The notes under the pieces are model-generated. The model searched no databases. It had not been told where the DNA came from and saw only the letters and a program-made list of their open reading frames with translations. A DNA stretch of 64,000 nt from CAYLRY01 sp964386535 (lineage in GTDB: Bacteria > Chloroflexota > Dehalococcoidia > Dehalococcoidales > UBA3254). The stretch covers positions 9,920-73,919 of the forward strand of contig CAYLRY010000009.1 in assembly GCA_964386535.1 (NCBI GenBank), written 5' to 3'. Made by a program: the position numbers and the translations under genes. This document shows, piece by piece, positions 1 through 9,177 of this stretch. Position 1 is the first letter of the stretch; each line of letters begins with the position of its first letter.

Positions 1-181
1 CTGCTATGACCGCCAAAAACCGGAGTTGCCGTCAATGACCGGTTTCTGGCGAGGCGCCGATTATATGGAAAGGGAAATTTTCGATTTAATGGGGATCATA
101 TTTACCGGCCACCCCAATTTAAAGCGGATCGTTCTATGGGAAGGCTTTGACGGTCATCCTCTGCGCAAGGATTATCTATAA
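1..181 (+). CDS. nuoC: NADH-quinone oxidoreductase subunit C, 3' end (partial)
   Basis: The window opens inside this gene; the visible frame starts at base 2 and gives the last 59 residues before a TAA. The residues ERE.FDLMGI.F.GHP, followed by R..LW..F.GHPLRKDY, are the conserved C-terminal signature of the 30-kDa NuoC subunit of the peripheral arm of complex I. nuoD starts two bases after the stop, which fits the usual nuoC-nuoD order. The start lies outside the window. Confidence 0.93.
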   Translation, partial: CYDRQKPELPSMTGFWRGADYMEREIFDLMGIIFTGHPNLKRIVLWEGFDGHPLRKDYL

Positions 182-183
182 AA

Positions 184-1317
184 ATGGAAACAACCCCCCA
201 AACCAAAGAAATAAGCCTTAAAACAGAACCGTTCTGTCTGAATATCGGTCCTGCCCATCCCAGCACACATGGGGTTTTCAGGATGAAAGCCACCATGGAC
301 GGTGAAGTGGTAATAGGCCTTGAACCGGTCTTCGGCTATCTGCACCGCGGAATAGAGAAACTGGCCGAACAGAGGACTTATACTGGCATTATCCCGCTGA
401 CAGACAGGCTGGATTACCTGGCTTCCATGAGTAATAACCTGGCTCACTGCCTGGCAGTGGAAAAGCTGGCTGATATTAAAGTGCCTGAGCGCGCTTCTTA
501 TCTGCGGGTGATCCTGGCAGAGTTACAGAGGATTGCCAGCCATCTGATCGCCATCGGCGCCTTTTTTAATGACTGCGGCGCTTTTATGACGCCCATACTG
601 TACATGCTGCGCGAAAGGGAGAAAATCCTGGACCTCTTTGACATGGTTAGCGGCCAGCGTCTTACATATAATTATATCCGGCCGGGAGGCCTCAGCCAGG
701 ATGTGCCGGATGAGTTTCTACCCGCTGTACGTCAATTTGTAGAGAAAATGCCGCGCTTCTTTGACGAATATGAACAAATGCTCTCGCAAAATGAGATATT
801 CCTGGCGCGTACCAAAGGCGTAGGCATATTAACCAGAGATCTGGCTATTAATGCCTCAGCCAGTGGACCGGTTTTGCGCGCCAGCGGTGTAAAATGGGAC
901 ATACGGAAGGCAGATCCATACTGTGTCTACGATCGTTTCGAGTTTGACATACCCACTGGCCAGACCGGTGACTGCTATGACCGTTATATGGTACGCATGC
1001 TTGAAATGCGGCAGAGCCTGCGGATTATCTCTCAGGCCCTCCAGCAAATGCCGGAAGGGGTTAACTTCAGGTCACAGGTACCTCGGCTTATCCGTCCGCC
1101 GTCGGGCGAGGTCTATTCGCATATAGAATCCCCCAGGGGAGAACTGGGATTTTATATTGTTTCCGATAATTCCATTGCTCCTTACCGCTATCATGTAAGG
1201 GGACCCAGCCTTATCAATTTGACCGCTCTGAGGGACATGATTGTAGGCTGGAAAATCGCCGATTGCCTGGCAATCTTCGGCAGCATTGATATCTGTATGG
1301 CTGAGGTTGATAGATAA
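184..1317 (+). CDS. nuoD: NADH-quinone oxidoreductase subunit D
   Basis: This encodes 377 residues of the 49-kDa subunit, which with NuoB lines the quinone site of complex I on the cytoplasmic face. The N terminus carries the family signature NIGPAHPSTHGVFR, and further on come the conserved GYLHRGIEK and IRPGG segments. Length is normal for stand-alone NuoD. ATG at 184 follows nuoC by two bases and the stop overlaps the nuoH ATG (TAATG), so the genes are translationally coupled. The next gene is nuoH rather than nuoE, so the NADH-oxidising module (NuoE, F, G) is not encoded at its standard place. Confidence 0.97.
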   Translation: METTPQTKEISLKTEPFCLNIGPAHPSTHGVFRMKATMDGEVVIGLEPVFGYLHRGIEKLAEQRTYTGIIPLTDRLDYLASMSNNLAHCLAVEKLADIKVPERASYLRVILAELQRIASHLIAIGAFFNDCGAFMTPILYMLREREKILDLFDMVSGQRLTYNYIRPGGLSQDVPDEFLPAVRQFVEKMPRFFDEYEQMLSQNEIFLARTKGVGILTRDLAINASASGPVLRASGVKWDIRKADPYCVYDRFEFDIPTGQTGDCYDRYMVRMLEMRQSLRIISQALQQMPEGVNFRSQVPRLIRPPSGEVYSHIESPRGELGFYIVSDNSIAPYRYHVRGPSLINLTALRDMIVGWKIADCLAIFGSIDICMAEVDR

Positions 1318-2441
1318 TGGTTAATATACACATTATCTTAAGCGGCTCACAGGTAGCTTACGGTCTAGCTCCGGACTGGCCTCTGGACAATATCTGGCTG
1401 CACTGGCTGGTTTTTACCGTGATCATCATCGGCCTAGTGCTGTCCTTAGTGATGGGCTTTATCTATTTTGAAAGGCGTTTTTTGGGCAGAATGCAGGCCC
1501 GTCTGGGACCTAACCGCACAGGGCCCTTCGGCCTCATGCAGCCGGTAGCTGACGCGGTCAAAGTACTACTGAAAGAAGATATCATACCGGACACCGCTGA
1601 TAAACTGGTTCACTGGGCTGCTCCTGTGGTGGCCTTTTTCCCCGTCTTATTGATTTTTGCCGTGATCCCCTTCCAGGACGGGGCTTCTTTGGCAGACCTG
1701 AATATAGGGATTCTTTATATTCTGGCGGTCTCTTCTATCTCTTCTCTGGGAGTTTTTATGGCCGGCTGGAGCTCTAATAATAAATATTCCATGCTGGGCG
1801 CCATGCGCAATATAGCTTCACTGGTAAGTTATGAGATCCCGTTGATGCTCTCAGTGGTGGGCGTCATCATTATTTCAGGCTCAATGTCCATGAACCAGAT
1901 AGCAGCCTCACAGAATATCCCCTTTATCCTGCTTCAGCCCCTGGGCTTCCTGGTGTTTTTTATTGCCGGCTGTGCAGAGATCAATCGCTCCCCCTTTGAT
2001 CTACTGGAAGCCGATTCTGAACTGGTAGCCGGGCATCATACAGAATACAGCGGCATGAAATTCGCCATGTTTTATCTGGTAGAGTACGCAGAAGCCCTGG
2101 CATTGTCAGCCGTGATCGCTACGGTATTCCTCTCAGGCTGGAAAGGACCGGGACTACCGGGCTGGCTGTGGTTGATCATCAAGATATTTGCCGTTTTTGC
2201 TCTTATGGTGTGGACCCGGGCTACCTTCCCGCGCGTAAGGATTGATCAACTCATGGCCCTGGCCTGGAAATTCCTGTTTCCTCTTGCTTTAATCAACCTG
2301 CTGGTTACAGGGCTGGAAGTGCTGATCGCCGGCGTGCCGCTGTCCTGGTTTATGGTTATTATTAATCTGGCGATAACAGCAGTGCTGATACTTTTGTGGT
2401 CTAAACTCTTTAAATTGGGATGGGGCAAAGTTGAAGTTTGA
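1317..2441 (+). CDS. nuoH: NADH-quinone oxidoreductase subunit H
   Basis: This is the 374-residue membrane subunit that joins the peripheral and membrane arms of complex I and forms part of the quinone channel. It has about eight hydrophobic helices. Typical motifs are FERR.LGRMQ.R.GPNR.GP near residue 55, the acidic loop INR.PFDL.EA.SELV.G and the following EYSG segment near residue 240. The ATG overlaps the nuoD stop by one base, and the 3' end overlaps the nuoI start by 11 bases. Confidence 0.97.
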   Translation: MVNIHIILSGSQVAYGLAPDWPLDNIWLHWLVFTVIIIGLVLSLVMGFIYFERRFLGRMQARLGPNRTGPFGLMQPVADAVKVLLKEDIIPDTADKLVHWAAPVVAFFPVLLIFAVIPFQDGASLADLNIGILYILAVSSISSLGVFMAGWSSNNKYSMLGAMRNIASLVSYEIPLMLSVVGVIIISGSMSMNQIAASQNIPFILLQPLGFLVFFIAGCAEINRSPFDLLEADSELVAGHHTEYSGMKFAMFYLVEYAEALALSAVIATVFLSGWKGPGLPGWLWLIIKIFAVFALMVWTRATFPRVRIDQLMALAWKFLFPLALINLLVTGLEVLIAGVPLSWFMVIINLAITAVLILLWSKLFKLGWGKVEV

Positions 2442-2919
2442 ACGTTACGGCAACGGGCTGGCTAAAGGAATGGTGGTCACTTTCAAACACCTGTTCCGCC
2501 ATCCTGTAACCACTCAGTATCCTGAGCAGAGGTTTACTCCCTCGCGGCGTGTGCGGGGAAATGAACTGGTATGGGACAATGTTAAATGTACCGGTTGCGC
2601 CACCTGCGCTAAGAGCTGTCCACAGGGAGCTATTCATATCAATACTTTGGTGGATAAGAAAAACAACAAACTGACTGTAGTGAAAATAGAGGTAGATACC
2701 GGTTACTGTATTTTTTGCGGTTTGTGCGTGGAATCCTGTCCTTATAATGCCCTGGAAATGGGCTATTCTTTCGAACGGGCCAGGTACAGACGCAGGGAAC
2801 TGGTACAGACCAACGAAATGCTGTTAAAATCAGAGCATCGCCCAGCCAGTGCTTTTATGCATCCTGAGGAAGAGGCCAATTTACCCAGGCAAACATTGCT
2901 GATAGAAAAGAAGTATTAG
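2431..2919 (+). CDS. nuoI: NADH-quinone oxidoreductase subunit I (2x[4Fe-4S])
   Basis: This 162-residue ferredoxin-like subunit carries the two tetranuclear clusters that pass electrons to NuoB. Ligands are C53, C56, C59, C63 (CTGCATCAKSCP) and C93, C96, C99, C103 (CIFCGLCVESCP). The N terminus ends the amphipathic stretch with YPEQRF, typical for NuoI. The start is TTG at 2431, inside the end of nuoH and behind a GGGATGGGG stretch. If NuoEFG are absent, this subunit would be the likely electron entry point from an unknown donor; that is inference. Confidence 0.96.
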   Translation: MKFERYGNGLAKGMVVTFKHLFRHPVTTQYPEQRFTPSRRVRGNELVWDNVKCTGCATCAKSCPQGAIHINTLVDKKNNKLTVVKIEVDTGYCIFCGLCVESCPYNALEMGYSFERARYRRRELVQTNEMLLKSEHRPASAFMHPEEEANLPRQTLLIEKKY

Positions 2920-2963
2920 GAGTAACAAGTTTCTAGTAGCGTGTTTCAAGTCCGCTAAACCCC

Positions 2964-2994
2964 ACTGGAAACAAATAACTGGAAACAGGAAACT
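2964..2994 (+). repeat. Short direct repeat in the nuoI-nuoJ gap
   Basis: The 80-base gap holds two exact ACTGGAAACA copies (2964-2973 and 2978-2987) separated by AATA and followed by a partial copy GGAAACT (2988-2994). The last GGAAAC lies close to the nuoJ start and could help recruit ribosomes. No function is evident. Confidence 0.5.
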
Positions 2995-2999
2995 AAAAA

Positions 3000-3488
3000 A
3001 TGGGTCTGACAATTGCATTCTGGATTCTGGCAATAGTAACCGTACTGGCGGCTATAGGCGTCATTGTACAGAAAAATGTTTTTCGTGCTGCTCTGGCTCT
3101 GGTTTTATGCCTGGCTTCTGTGGCGGGTATTTTTGTCACTTTAAGTGCGGACTTTCTAGCCGGCGCCCAGATCCTGGTCTATATTGGAGCTATCTCAGTA
3201 ATAATTATCCTGGCTATCATGCTGACACGGGAATTCTCACATGGCAGTACGTCCAACAAATTTAAATTCCCGGCTTTTATTATTGTGGCTCTTTTTTTTG
3301 GGGTGGTGGCCTTCGCCATTCTAAAGACTAACTGGCAGATAGCCACAGTAGACCCTGCGGCGCCTACAACCCCGGCACTGGCAGAAAAATTATTTGGGCA
3401 AAGTGGTTTCATTTTACCCCTGGAGATTGCACCCGTGATCATACTGGCAGTCATCCTGGGAGCTATTGTGCTGGCAAGGGAGAAATAA
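3000..3488 (+). CDS. nuoJ: NADH-quinone oxidoreductase subunit J
   Basis: This 162-residue membrane subunit of complex I has five hydrophobic segments. The family pattern is seen in helix three, ADFL.GAQILVYIGAI.V.I.LAIMLT (residues about 49-75), which contains the pi-bulge region of NuoJ. The C terminus is hydrophobic and ends in LAREK. The ATG at 3000 follows an 80-base gap after nuoI, and nuoK begins three bases after its stop. Confidence 0.95.
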   Translation: MGLTIAFWILAIVTVLAAIGVIVQKNVFRAALALVLCLASVAGIFVTLSADFLAGAQILVYIGAISVIIILAIMLTREFSHGSTSNKFKFPAFIIVALFFGVVAFAILKTNWQIATVDPAAPTTPALAEKLFGQSGFILPLEIAPVIILAVILGAIVLAREK

Positions 3489-3491
3489 AGC

Positions 3492-3803
3492 ATGTCCATA
3501 GGCCTGGAACATTATTTGATTTTGTCAGGCGTCCTGTTTTCAATAGGGCTTTACGGCGCTTTTACCAGACGTAACGCCATCATTATTCTGATATCTATTG
3601 AATTGATGTTAAATGGGGTTAACATTGCCTTTGTAGCTTTTTCGCGGTTTATTACGCCCCTGGCACTGACCGGGCAAGTTTTCACGGTCTTTATTATGGT
3701 GGTGGCTGCCGCCGAAGTGGCAGTGGGCCTGGCGATTATCATCGCCATCTACCGCAACCGGAACAATATTGATGCCGGTAAAATAGACCTTTTAAAGTGG
3801 TAA
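3492..3803 (+). CDS. nuoK: NADH-quinone oxidoreductase subunit K
   Basis: This 103-residue, three-helix subunit of the proton-pumping arm has the normal NuoK length. The conserved intramembrane glutamates are present: E36 in IELMLNGVN and E72 in the VAAAEVAVGLAI segment. The ATG lies three bases after the nuoJ stop. A 214-base gap follows before the next ORF. Confidence 0.96.
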   Translation: MSIGLEHYLILSGVLFSIGLYGAFTRRNAIIILISIELMLNGVNIAFVAFSRFITPLALTGQVFTVFIMVVAAAEVAVGLAIIIAIYRNRNNIDAGKIDLLKW

Positions 3804-4017
3804 AACGAGCTAAAATTTGAGTCTCTAATCTCTGAATTCTAGATTAATTAAAAATTTATATAAGGAAAACGAGGCCAATGAATGGCTATACTGGAGTCCT
3901 GACTTTTACTTTAATCAGTCAGGACGAAACATCCGGGGAAAGAAAAACCTAAAACAATAAACTGTTAACTGTAATATATTTTACCGGTCAATTGGTATCC
4001 CTGAGGTATTCGATACG

Positions 4018-4212
4018 ATGTGGGAAGAAGTAAAAAAAGCACCTGATCTGATGCTGGCGGAAATGTGGAAGGAACTTTTCGAAGGAGAAGGAATACCCAC
4101 ACACCTGCTCCCGGTAACCGGTGAAGCCCCTAACCGCGAACTGGTTGAGTACCGGATACTGGTACCTGGGGATAAAAAACATCTGGTAGATGAGATTCTA
4201 AGGAAACTTTAA
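4018..4212 (+). CDS. Small DUF2007-like protein inside the nuo operon
   Basis: This is a 64-residue soluble protein with no signal or membrane segment. The pattern A.M....FE.EGIP...LPV......ELVEYRILVP...K.LVDEIL resembles the DUF2007 fold, a small ferredoxin-like domain sometimes called a putative signal-transducing protein; the match is from memory and moderate. ATG at 4018 has GAGG nine bases upstream. Its TAA overlaps the nuoL ATG (TAATG), so it is translated together with complex I. It is not a complex I subunit in the standard set; a regulatory or assembly role is only a guess. Confidence 0.7.
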   Translation: MWEEVKKAPDLMLAEMWKELFEGEGIPTHLLPVTGEAPNRELVEYRILVPGDKKHLVDEILRKL

Positions 4213-6116
4213 TGCCCAACCAATTAGTCTGGCTGATATTTTTCTTACCAGTTATCTCGTTTGTATTGATTGCTCTTTTTATCCGGCCTTTCGTGAGACC
4301 GGAAAACAGGATAGCTGGATATATCACTATCATTGCTATTGCCGGTTCGCTGGCTCTATCTATATGGGCCATTATCGCAGTAATGGGACAGGCAGAACAT
4401 ATTCTGGCCGTACCTGATATTAACTGGCTCAGCGTGGGCAATTTTTCTTTCCATGCGGGCATTCTTATGGACTCTCTGACGGCCACTATGCTGATAGTGG
4501 TCTGCACTGTCAGTTTGATGGTACAAATCTATTCACAGGGCTATATGCACGGCGATCCCGGTTATCACCGTTATTATGCCTGGATGTCCCTTTTTACTGC
4601 CTCCATGCTGGGACTAGTGCTGGCTAATAACTTATTAATGATGTTTGTCTTCTGGGAAATGGTGGGCCTGTGCTCCTATCTGCTGATCGGGTTCTGGTTT
4701 CACCGTCCGTCGGCTGCCAATGCGGCTAAAAAAGCCTTTATTGTCACCCGCATCGGCGACTTCGGTTTTCTGGTAGCCCTGCTCATACTCTTTGCCAATA
4801 CCGGCACTTTTGACCTGGAAGAGCTACGTGGTCTGGCTGCCGCTGGTACTCTGGGAGGAGCTGCGCTAACCGCGGCTGCCATAGGTATCTTCGCCGGGGC
4901 TGCCGGTAAATCAGCGCAATTCCCGCTGCATGTCTGGTTGCCGGATGCCATGGAAGGTCCTACGCCAGTTAGTGCATTAATCCATGCTGCCACTATGGTA
5001 GCAGCAGGCGTGTTCCTGGTGGCCCGCACGCTGCCCCTGTTTGAGCATTCCACCGCGGCTTTAAACACCGTAGCCGTCATCGGAGGATTCACCGCCATTT
5101 TCGCCGCCTCCATGGGACTGGTTATGGTGGATATCAAAAGGGTAGTAGCTTATTCCACTATTAGCCAGCTCGGCTATATGATGCTGGGACTGGCCTCAGG
5201 CGGAGTGGCCATAGGTATCTTTCATTTGTTCAATCATGCTTTTTTTAAGGCCTTACTGTTCCTGGGCGCCGGCAGTGTTAACCATGCCACCGGCACCTTT
5301 GATATGCGGGAAATGGGGGGGCTCCGCAAGGTCATGCCCTGGACTTTTGCCCTTTTTGTCACAGGTTCTTTAAGCCTGGCTGGTATCTGGCCGCTGGCGG
5401 GTTTTTGGAGCAAGGATGAAGTCCTGGCTTCAGCCTGGAACTTTAACAAGATACTGTTCATTCTGGCCATTATAACTGTGTTTATGACCGCCTTCTATAT
5501 CTTCAGAGTGGTCTTTCTGACCTTTGGCGGCGATTACCGGGGCAAGGTTAAAGCTGAACACGGCGCGCACACAGGTCCACATGAGTCAGGCAAAGTAATG
5601 ATCATTCCCATGCTGGTACTGGGCGTTCTGGCAGTACTGTCAGGCTTCTGGAATGTCACCGGACATTTCGCAGCTTTTATGGGAGAACATGAAGAAACTC
5701 ACGGCTTTATTTACGGCCTGTTTAACGTATTTACGCACCCGCTGCCGTGGATCGCACTAATCGTAGCCGGTTTGGGCATCTTCCTGGCGTATTCCATGTA
5801 CAGCGCTAAATGGATATCTCCTCAGAAAGTGGGTAGTGCTTTCAAGCCGCTTTATACCGTTTTATTTAATAAATACTGGATGGACCATCTTTATGAAAAC
5901 ATAATCACCCGGATGGCACTGCTGGGCGGGCTCTTCAGCGTATTCCAGAAAATGGACAGTGACCTGATAGATGGAGCGGCTAACGGCATTGCTCAGGGTA
6001 CCATTAGCGCCGGGAAAGCCATACGTAAAACTCAAAGTGGCCAGTTACAGCTTTATGCATTATCTATTGGAATAGGTGTTGTAGCCATAGCAGTTTGTAT
6101 TTACATTTTTGGATGA
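4212..6116 (+). CDS. nuoL: NADH-quinone oxidoreductase subunit L
   Basis: At 634 residues this is the largest antiporter-like subunit of complex I, with many transmembrane helices and a C-terminal lateral helix region. Landmarks are MFVFWEMVGLCSYLLIGFW near residue 144 with the key glutamate, then FPLHVWLPDAMEGPTPVSAL (the classic signature), and YSTISQLGYM. The start ATG overlaps the stop of the preceding small ORF. Length and motifs are complete. Confidence 0.97.
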   Translation: MPNQLVWLIFFLPVISFVLIALFIRPFVRPENRIAGYITIIAIAGSLALSIWAIIAVMGQAEHILAVPDINWLSVGNFSFHAGILMDSLTATMLIVVCTVSLMVQIYSQGYMHGDPGYHRYYAWMSLFTASMLGLVLANNLLMMFVFWEMVGLCSYLLIGFWFHRPSAANAAKKAFIVTRIGDFGFLVALLILFANTGTFDLEELRGLAAAGTLGGAALTAAAIGIFAGAAGKSAQFPLHVWLPDAMEGPTPVSALIHAATMVAAGVFLVARTLPLFEHSTAALNTVAVIGGFTAIFAASMGLVMVDIKRVVAYSTISQLGYMMLGLASGGVAIGIFHLFNHAFFKALLFLGAGSVNHATGTFDMREMGGLRKVMPWTFALFVTGSLSLAGIWPLAGFWSKDEVLASAWNFNKILFILAIITVFMTAFYIFRVVFLTFGGDYRGKVKAEHGAHTGPHESGKVMIIPMLVLGVLAVLSGFWNVTGHFAAFMGEHEETHGFIYGLFNVFTHPLPWIALIVAGLGIFLAYSMYSAKWISPQKVGSAFKPLYTVLFNKYWMDHLYENIITRMALLGGLFSVFQKMDSDLIDGAANGIAQGTISAGKAIRKTQSGQLQLYALSIGIGVVAIAVCIYIFG

Positions 6117-6160
6117 TATGATCTTTAGTTTGTGATTTTAAGTTAAAGGGAGCATATAGT

Positions 6161-7645
6161 TTGGGTTATCTGAGTGCCATAGTCTTCTTACCGGTAATCG
6201 GAGCGATATTAATTGCAGTCATTCCAGGGCTGTCCGAGCGTGGAATCCGCCGCATAGCAGCTTTATTTACCCTGATTCCCCTGGCCCTTTCAGCTTATCT
6301 TTTTATCGTCTTTGACCGTTCTTTGACCGTGGCCGGAAGTATGCAATTCCTGGAGAAAGCTACCTGGATTCCTGCTATTAACTCTTCATACCATCTGGGA
6401 GTTGATGGCATCAGTCTTCCTCTGGTGCTTTTGATGACCATTTTGGGCTTCCTGGTGGTATTAATATCCTGGAAAGTACATCTGAGAGTGCGGGAGTATT
6501 TTGCCTGGGTGCTGCTGCTGGAAACCAGTATTCTGGGAGTCTTTACTTCCCTTGATTTGCTGCTTTTCTTCCTGTTCTGGGAAATTGAAATTGTACCCAT
6601 GTATTTTTTGATTTCCATCTGGGGTACCGGTAGAAAAGAATACTCAGCCATAAAATATGTGATTTATACCCTTTTCGGCAGTGCTTTCATGCTGGCCGGC
6701 ATTCTCTGCCTTTATTTCACCGCCGGCACACTGGATATGCTGGATATCACACGGAAAATCGGCACCTATGCCTCAGTCATACCGTCGACAGCCATGTTCT
6801 TCCTGCTTATCATCGGCTTTGCCGTAAAGCTGCCGGTTTTCCCTCTGCACACCTGGCTTCCGGACGCACATACAGATGCCCCTACTGGCGTCAGCGTCAT
6901 TCTTGCAGGAGCCCTATTGAAGATGGGCGGCTATGGTATGATCCGCCTCTGCATTAGTATTTTCCCTGAGGTAGCTAAAACCTACGCACTTTTATTTATT
7001 ATTCTGGCTGTTATCGGTATAGTCTATGGCGCCGCAGTCACTTTGAAACAGACGGATATAAAGAGGTTGATCGCCTATAGCAGTGTTAGTCACATGGGAT
7101 ATGTACTGCTGGGTATTTTCGCCCTGGGTCAGGTCAGCCTGGTTGGAGCTTCTTTACAGATGTTCAGCCATGGAATAGTAACAGGGCTTCTTTTTGCTAT
7201 GGCCGGTCTGGTTATGCACAATGCCGGGGAACGCGACTTGCGCAAGCTGGGCGGTCTGGCCAAACAGACACCTCTCATTGCGGTGATCTTTTCTATCGCC
7301 GGTCTGGCTTCTCTGGGTCTACCATTGACCAGCGGATTCGCGGCTGAATTTCTGGTATTCGTCGGCAGTTTTTCCTCTACTATAGTAGCTGGCATCCATA
7401 TTTATACGATATTAGCGATTTCAGGTGTAGTCCTGGCAGCCGGTTATCTGCTGTGGATGCTTCAACGTGTCTTCTACGGTCCTGTACTGGAAAATTTCAA
7501 CGGCATTAAAGATGCAGATAAATTGGAAAAGGTTTATATGTTTGTATTTACCGGTCTGATACTGGCAGTAGGCATATACCCTGCCTTTATGACGGATGTA
7601 ATCCAAAGCGGCATAACGCCGGTGGCTAGACTGTTAGGTGGATAA
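6161..7645 (+). CDS. nuoM: NADH-quinone oxidoreductase subunit M
   Basis: This 494-residue antiporter-like membrane subunit carries the NuoM signature FPLHTWLPDAHTDAPT, the glutamate-bearing FLFWEIEIVPMYFLI helix, and IAYSSVSHMGYVLLG. A TTG start at 6161 is preceded by AAAGGGAGC at suitable spacing; no nearer ATG keeps the hydrophobic first helix (YLSAIVFLPVIGAIL). It follows nuoL by 44 bases. Confidence 0.97.
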   Translation: MGYLSAIVFLPVIGAILIAVIPGLSERGIRRIAALFTLIPLALSAYLFIVFDRSLTVAGSMQFLEKATWIPAINSSYHLGVDGISLPLVLLMTILGFLVVLISWKVHLRVREYFAWVLLLETSILGVFTSLDLLLFFLFWEIEIVPMYFLISIWGTGRKEYSAIKYVIYTLFGSAFMLAGILCLYFTAGTLDMLDITRKIGTYASVIPSTAMFFLLIIGFAVKLPVFPLHTWLPDAHTDAPTGVSVILAGALLKMGGYGMIRLCISIFPEVAKTYALLFIILAVIGIVYGAAVTLKQTDIKRLIAYSSVSHMGYVLLGIFALGQVSLVGASLQMFSHGIVTGLLFAMAGLVMHNAGERDLRKLGGLAKQTPLIAVIFSIAGLASLGLPLTSGFAAEFLVFVGSFSSTIVAGIHIYTILAISGVVLAAGYLLWMLQRVFYGPVLENFNGIKDADKLEKVYMFVFTGLILAVGIYPAFMTDVIQSGITPVARLLGG

Positions 7646-7696
7646 AGGAGAGTTGCCAGTAACTAGTTTGATTTTTGTATTTGCAAGGAGTTTGTC

Positions 7697-9163
7697 TTGA
7701 ATCTGGATCTGGGGCTTTTTAAACCAGAAATAACTCTGGTAGGCTTTGCAGTGCTGGTAATTATTCTGGATCTTTTCATCCAGCGTAAAGGCTGGCTGGT
7801 AGCAGTCAGCATTACCGGTATCCTGGTCTCTAGCGCCTTTGCCATTGTATTGTGGGGAGGCGAAGCGCGGTCTACCTTTAACCACATGCTGGCAGTGGAC
7901 AGCTTTGCAATTTTCTTTAAGGTTCTATTCCTGGGAATTGCCGTTATGGTTATTCTGGCTTCCGTAGATTATGTCAATAAGTTCCCCCGCTTTCAGGGAG
8001 AGTATTATGCCCTGATCTTACTCTCCACTTTGGGCATGATGCTAATGGCTTCCACCAGGGAGTTAATCTCCCTTTTTCTTTCCCTTGAACTGGTCAACCT
8101 TTCCCTTTATGCTCTGGTAGGTTTTTTGAAAAATGATAAATCTACCGAGGCCTCTTTAAAGTATCTATTATTAAGCGGGGTAGCCTCTGCTGTTATGCTT
8201 TTTGGTATGGCCATGGTTTTCGGAGTAACCGGTCAAACTCATTTGTCTGAAATCGCTCGTGCTGTTCAAGCGCTCTCTCTGTCTGATATCTTAAACAATC
8301 CGGCCCTCATTTTAGGCGTAGTCCTGTTAATAGCCGGATTCGGTTTTAAGATTGCTGCTTTCCCCTTCCATATGTGGGTGCCGGATATATATGAAGGCGC
8401 TCCAACCCCCATCACTGCTTACCTTTCGGTTGGCAGCAAATCAGCCGGCTTCGCCATTATCCTGCGGGTCTTTTTCTCCGCCTTTTCTCAGCCATCCAAT
8501 TTGAGTTTCGACTGGGGCATGGTCTTTGCCATCCTGGCGGTAATTACCATGACAGTGGGTAATGTGATAGCTATACAGCAAAACAACATTAAAAGAATGC
8601 TGGGGTATTCCAGTATTGCCCAGGCGGGATATATTATGGTGGGCCTGGCTACAGTAGGTCTTTCACCTCTGACTTTTACCACCGGACAGAGCGGTATATT
8701 ATTCTTCCTGGTCTGTTATTCTTTAACCAATCTGGGAGCTTTTATTGCCATTGTAGCCATCTCCAACGCGGTCAATAGCGATCAGATAGACGATTACAAC
8801 GGCGCAGCCAAACGTTCTCCGCTGATGGCACTGGCTCTGACTCTCTGTTTGGTCTCTCTTATCGGGATGCCTCCGGCAGCCGGATTTATTGCTAAATTTT
8901 ACCTGTTTGGCGCTGCTGTACAGCAGGACCTGCTCTGGCTAGTGGTAATAGCCATACTTAACAGTGTTATCTCTGCCTACTACTACCTGAGAGTGGTTAA
9001 GGTTATGTGGACAGGTCAGCCTGCTTCAATTGCGAAGATAAAAAGCTCTCTTGCCTTGAACATAGCACTGGGTCTCTCTTGTCTGGGAGTGCTGGTGCTT
9101 TTCTTCTACCCTGGCAGCGTTATGGACCTGGCTCAAAATGCCGTTATGCTGCTGGGATTTTAA
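7697..9163 (+). CDS. nuoN: NADH-quinone oxidoreductase subunit N
   Basis: This 488-residue antiporter-like subunit is adjacent to NuoK in the membrane arm. It contains FPFHMWVPDIYEGAPTPITA and LGYSSIAQAGYIMVGL, both typical NuoN motifs, plus LELVNLSLYALVGF with the conserved glutamate. TTG at 7697 has AAGGAG seven bases upstream. yajC follows after 14 bases, so transcription probably continues. Confidence 0.97.
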   Translation: MNLDLGLFKPEITLVGFAVLVIILDLFIQRKGWLVAVSITGILVSSAFAIVLWGGEARSTFNHMLAVDSFAIFFKVLFLGIAVMVILASVDYVNKFPRFQGEYYALILLSTLGMMLMASTRELISLFLSLELVNLSLYALVGFLKNDKSTEASLKYLLLSGVASAVMLFGMAMVFGVTGQTHLSEIARAVQALSLSDILNNPALILGVVLLIAGFGFKIAAFPFHMWVPDIYEGAPTPITAYLSVGSKSAGFAIILRVFFSAFSQPSNLSFDWGMVFAILAVITMTVGNVIAIQQNNIKRMLGYSSIAQAGYIMVGLATVGLSPLTFTTGQSGILFFLVCYSLTNLGAFIAIVAISNAVNSDQIDDYNGAAKRSPLMALALTLCLVSLIGMPPAAGFIAKFYLFGAAVQQDLLWLVVIAILNSVISAYYYLRVVKVMWTGQPASIAKIKSSLALNIALGLSCLGVLVLFFYPGSVMDLAQNAVMLLGF

Positions 9164-9177
9164 TAAAGGATTAAGTT

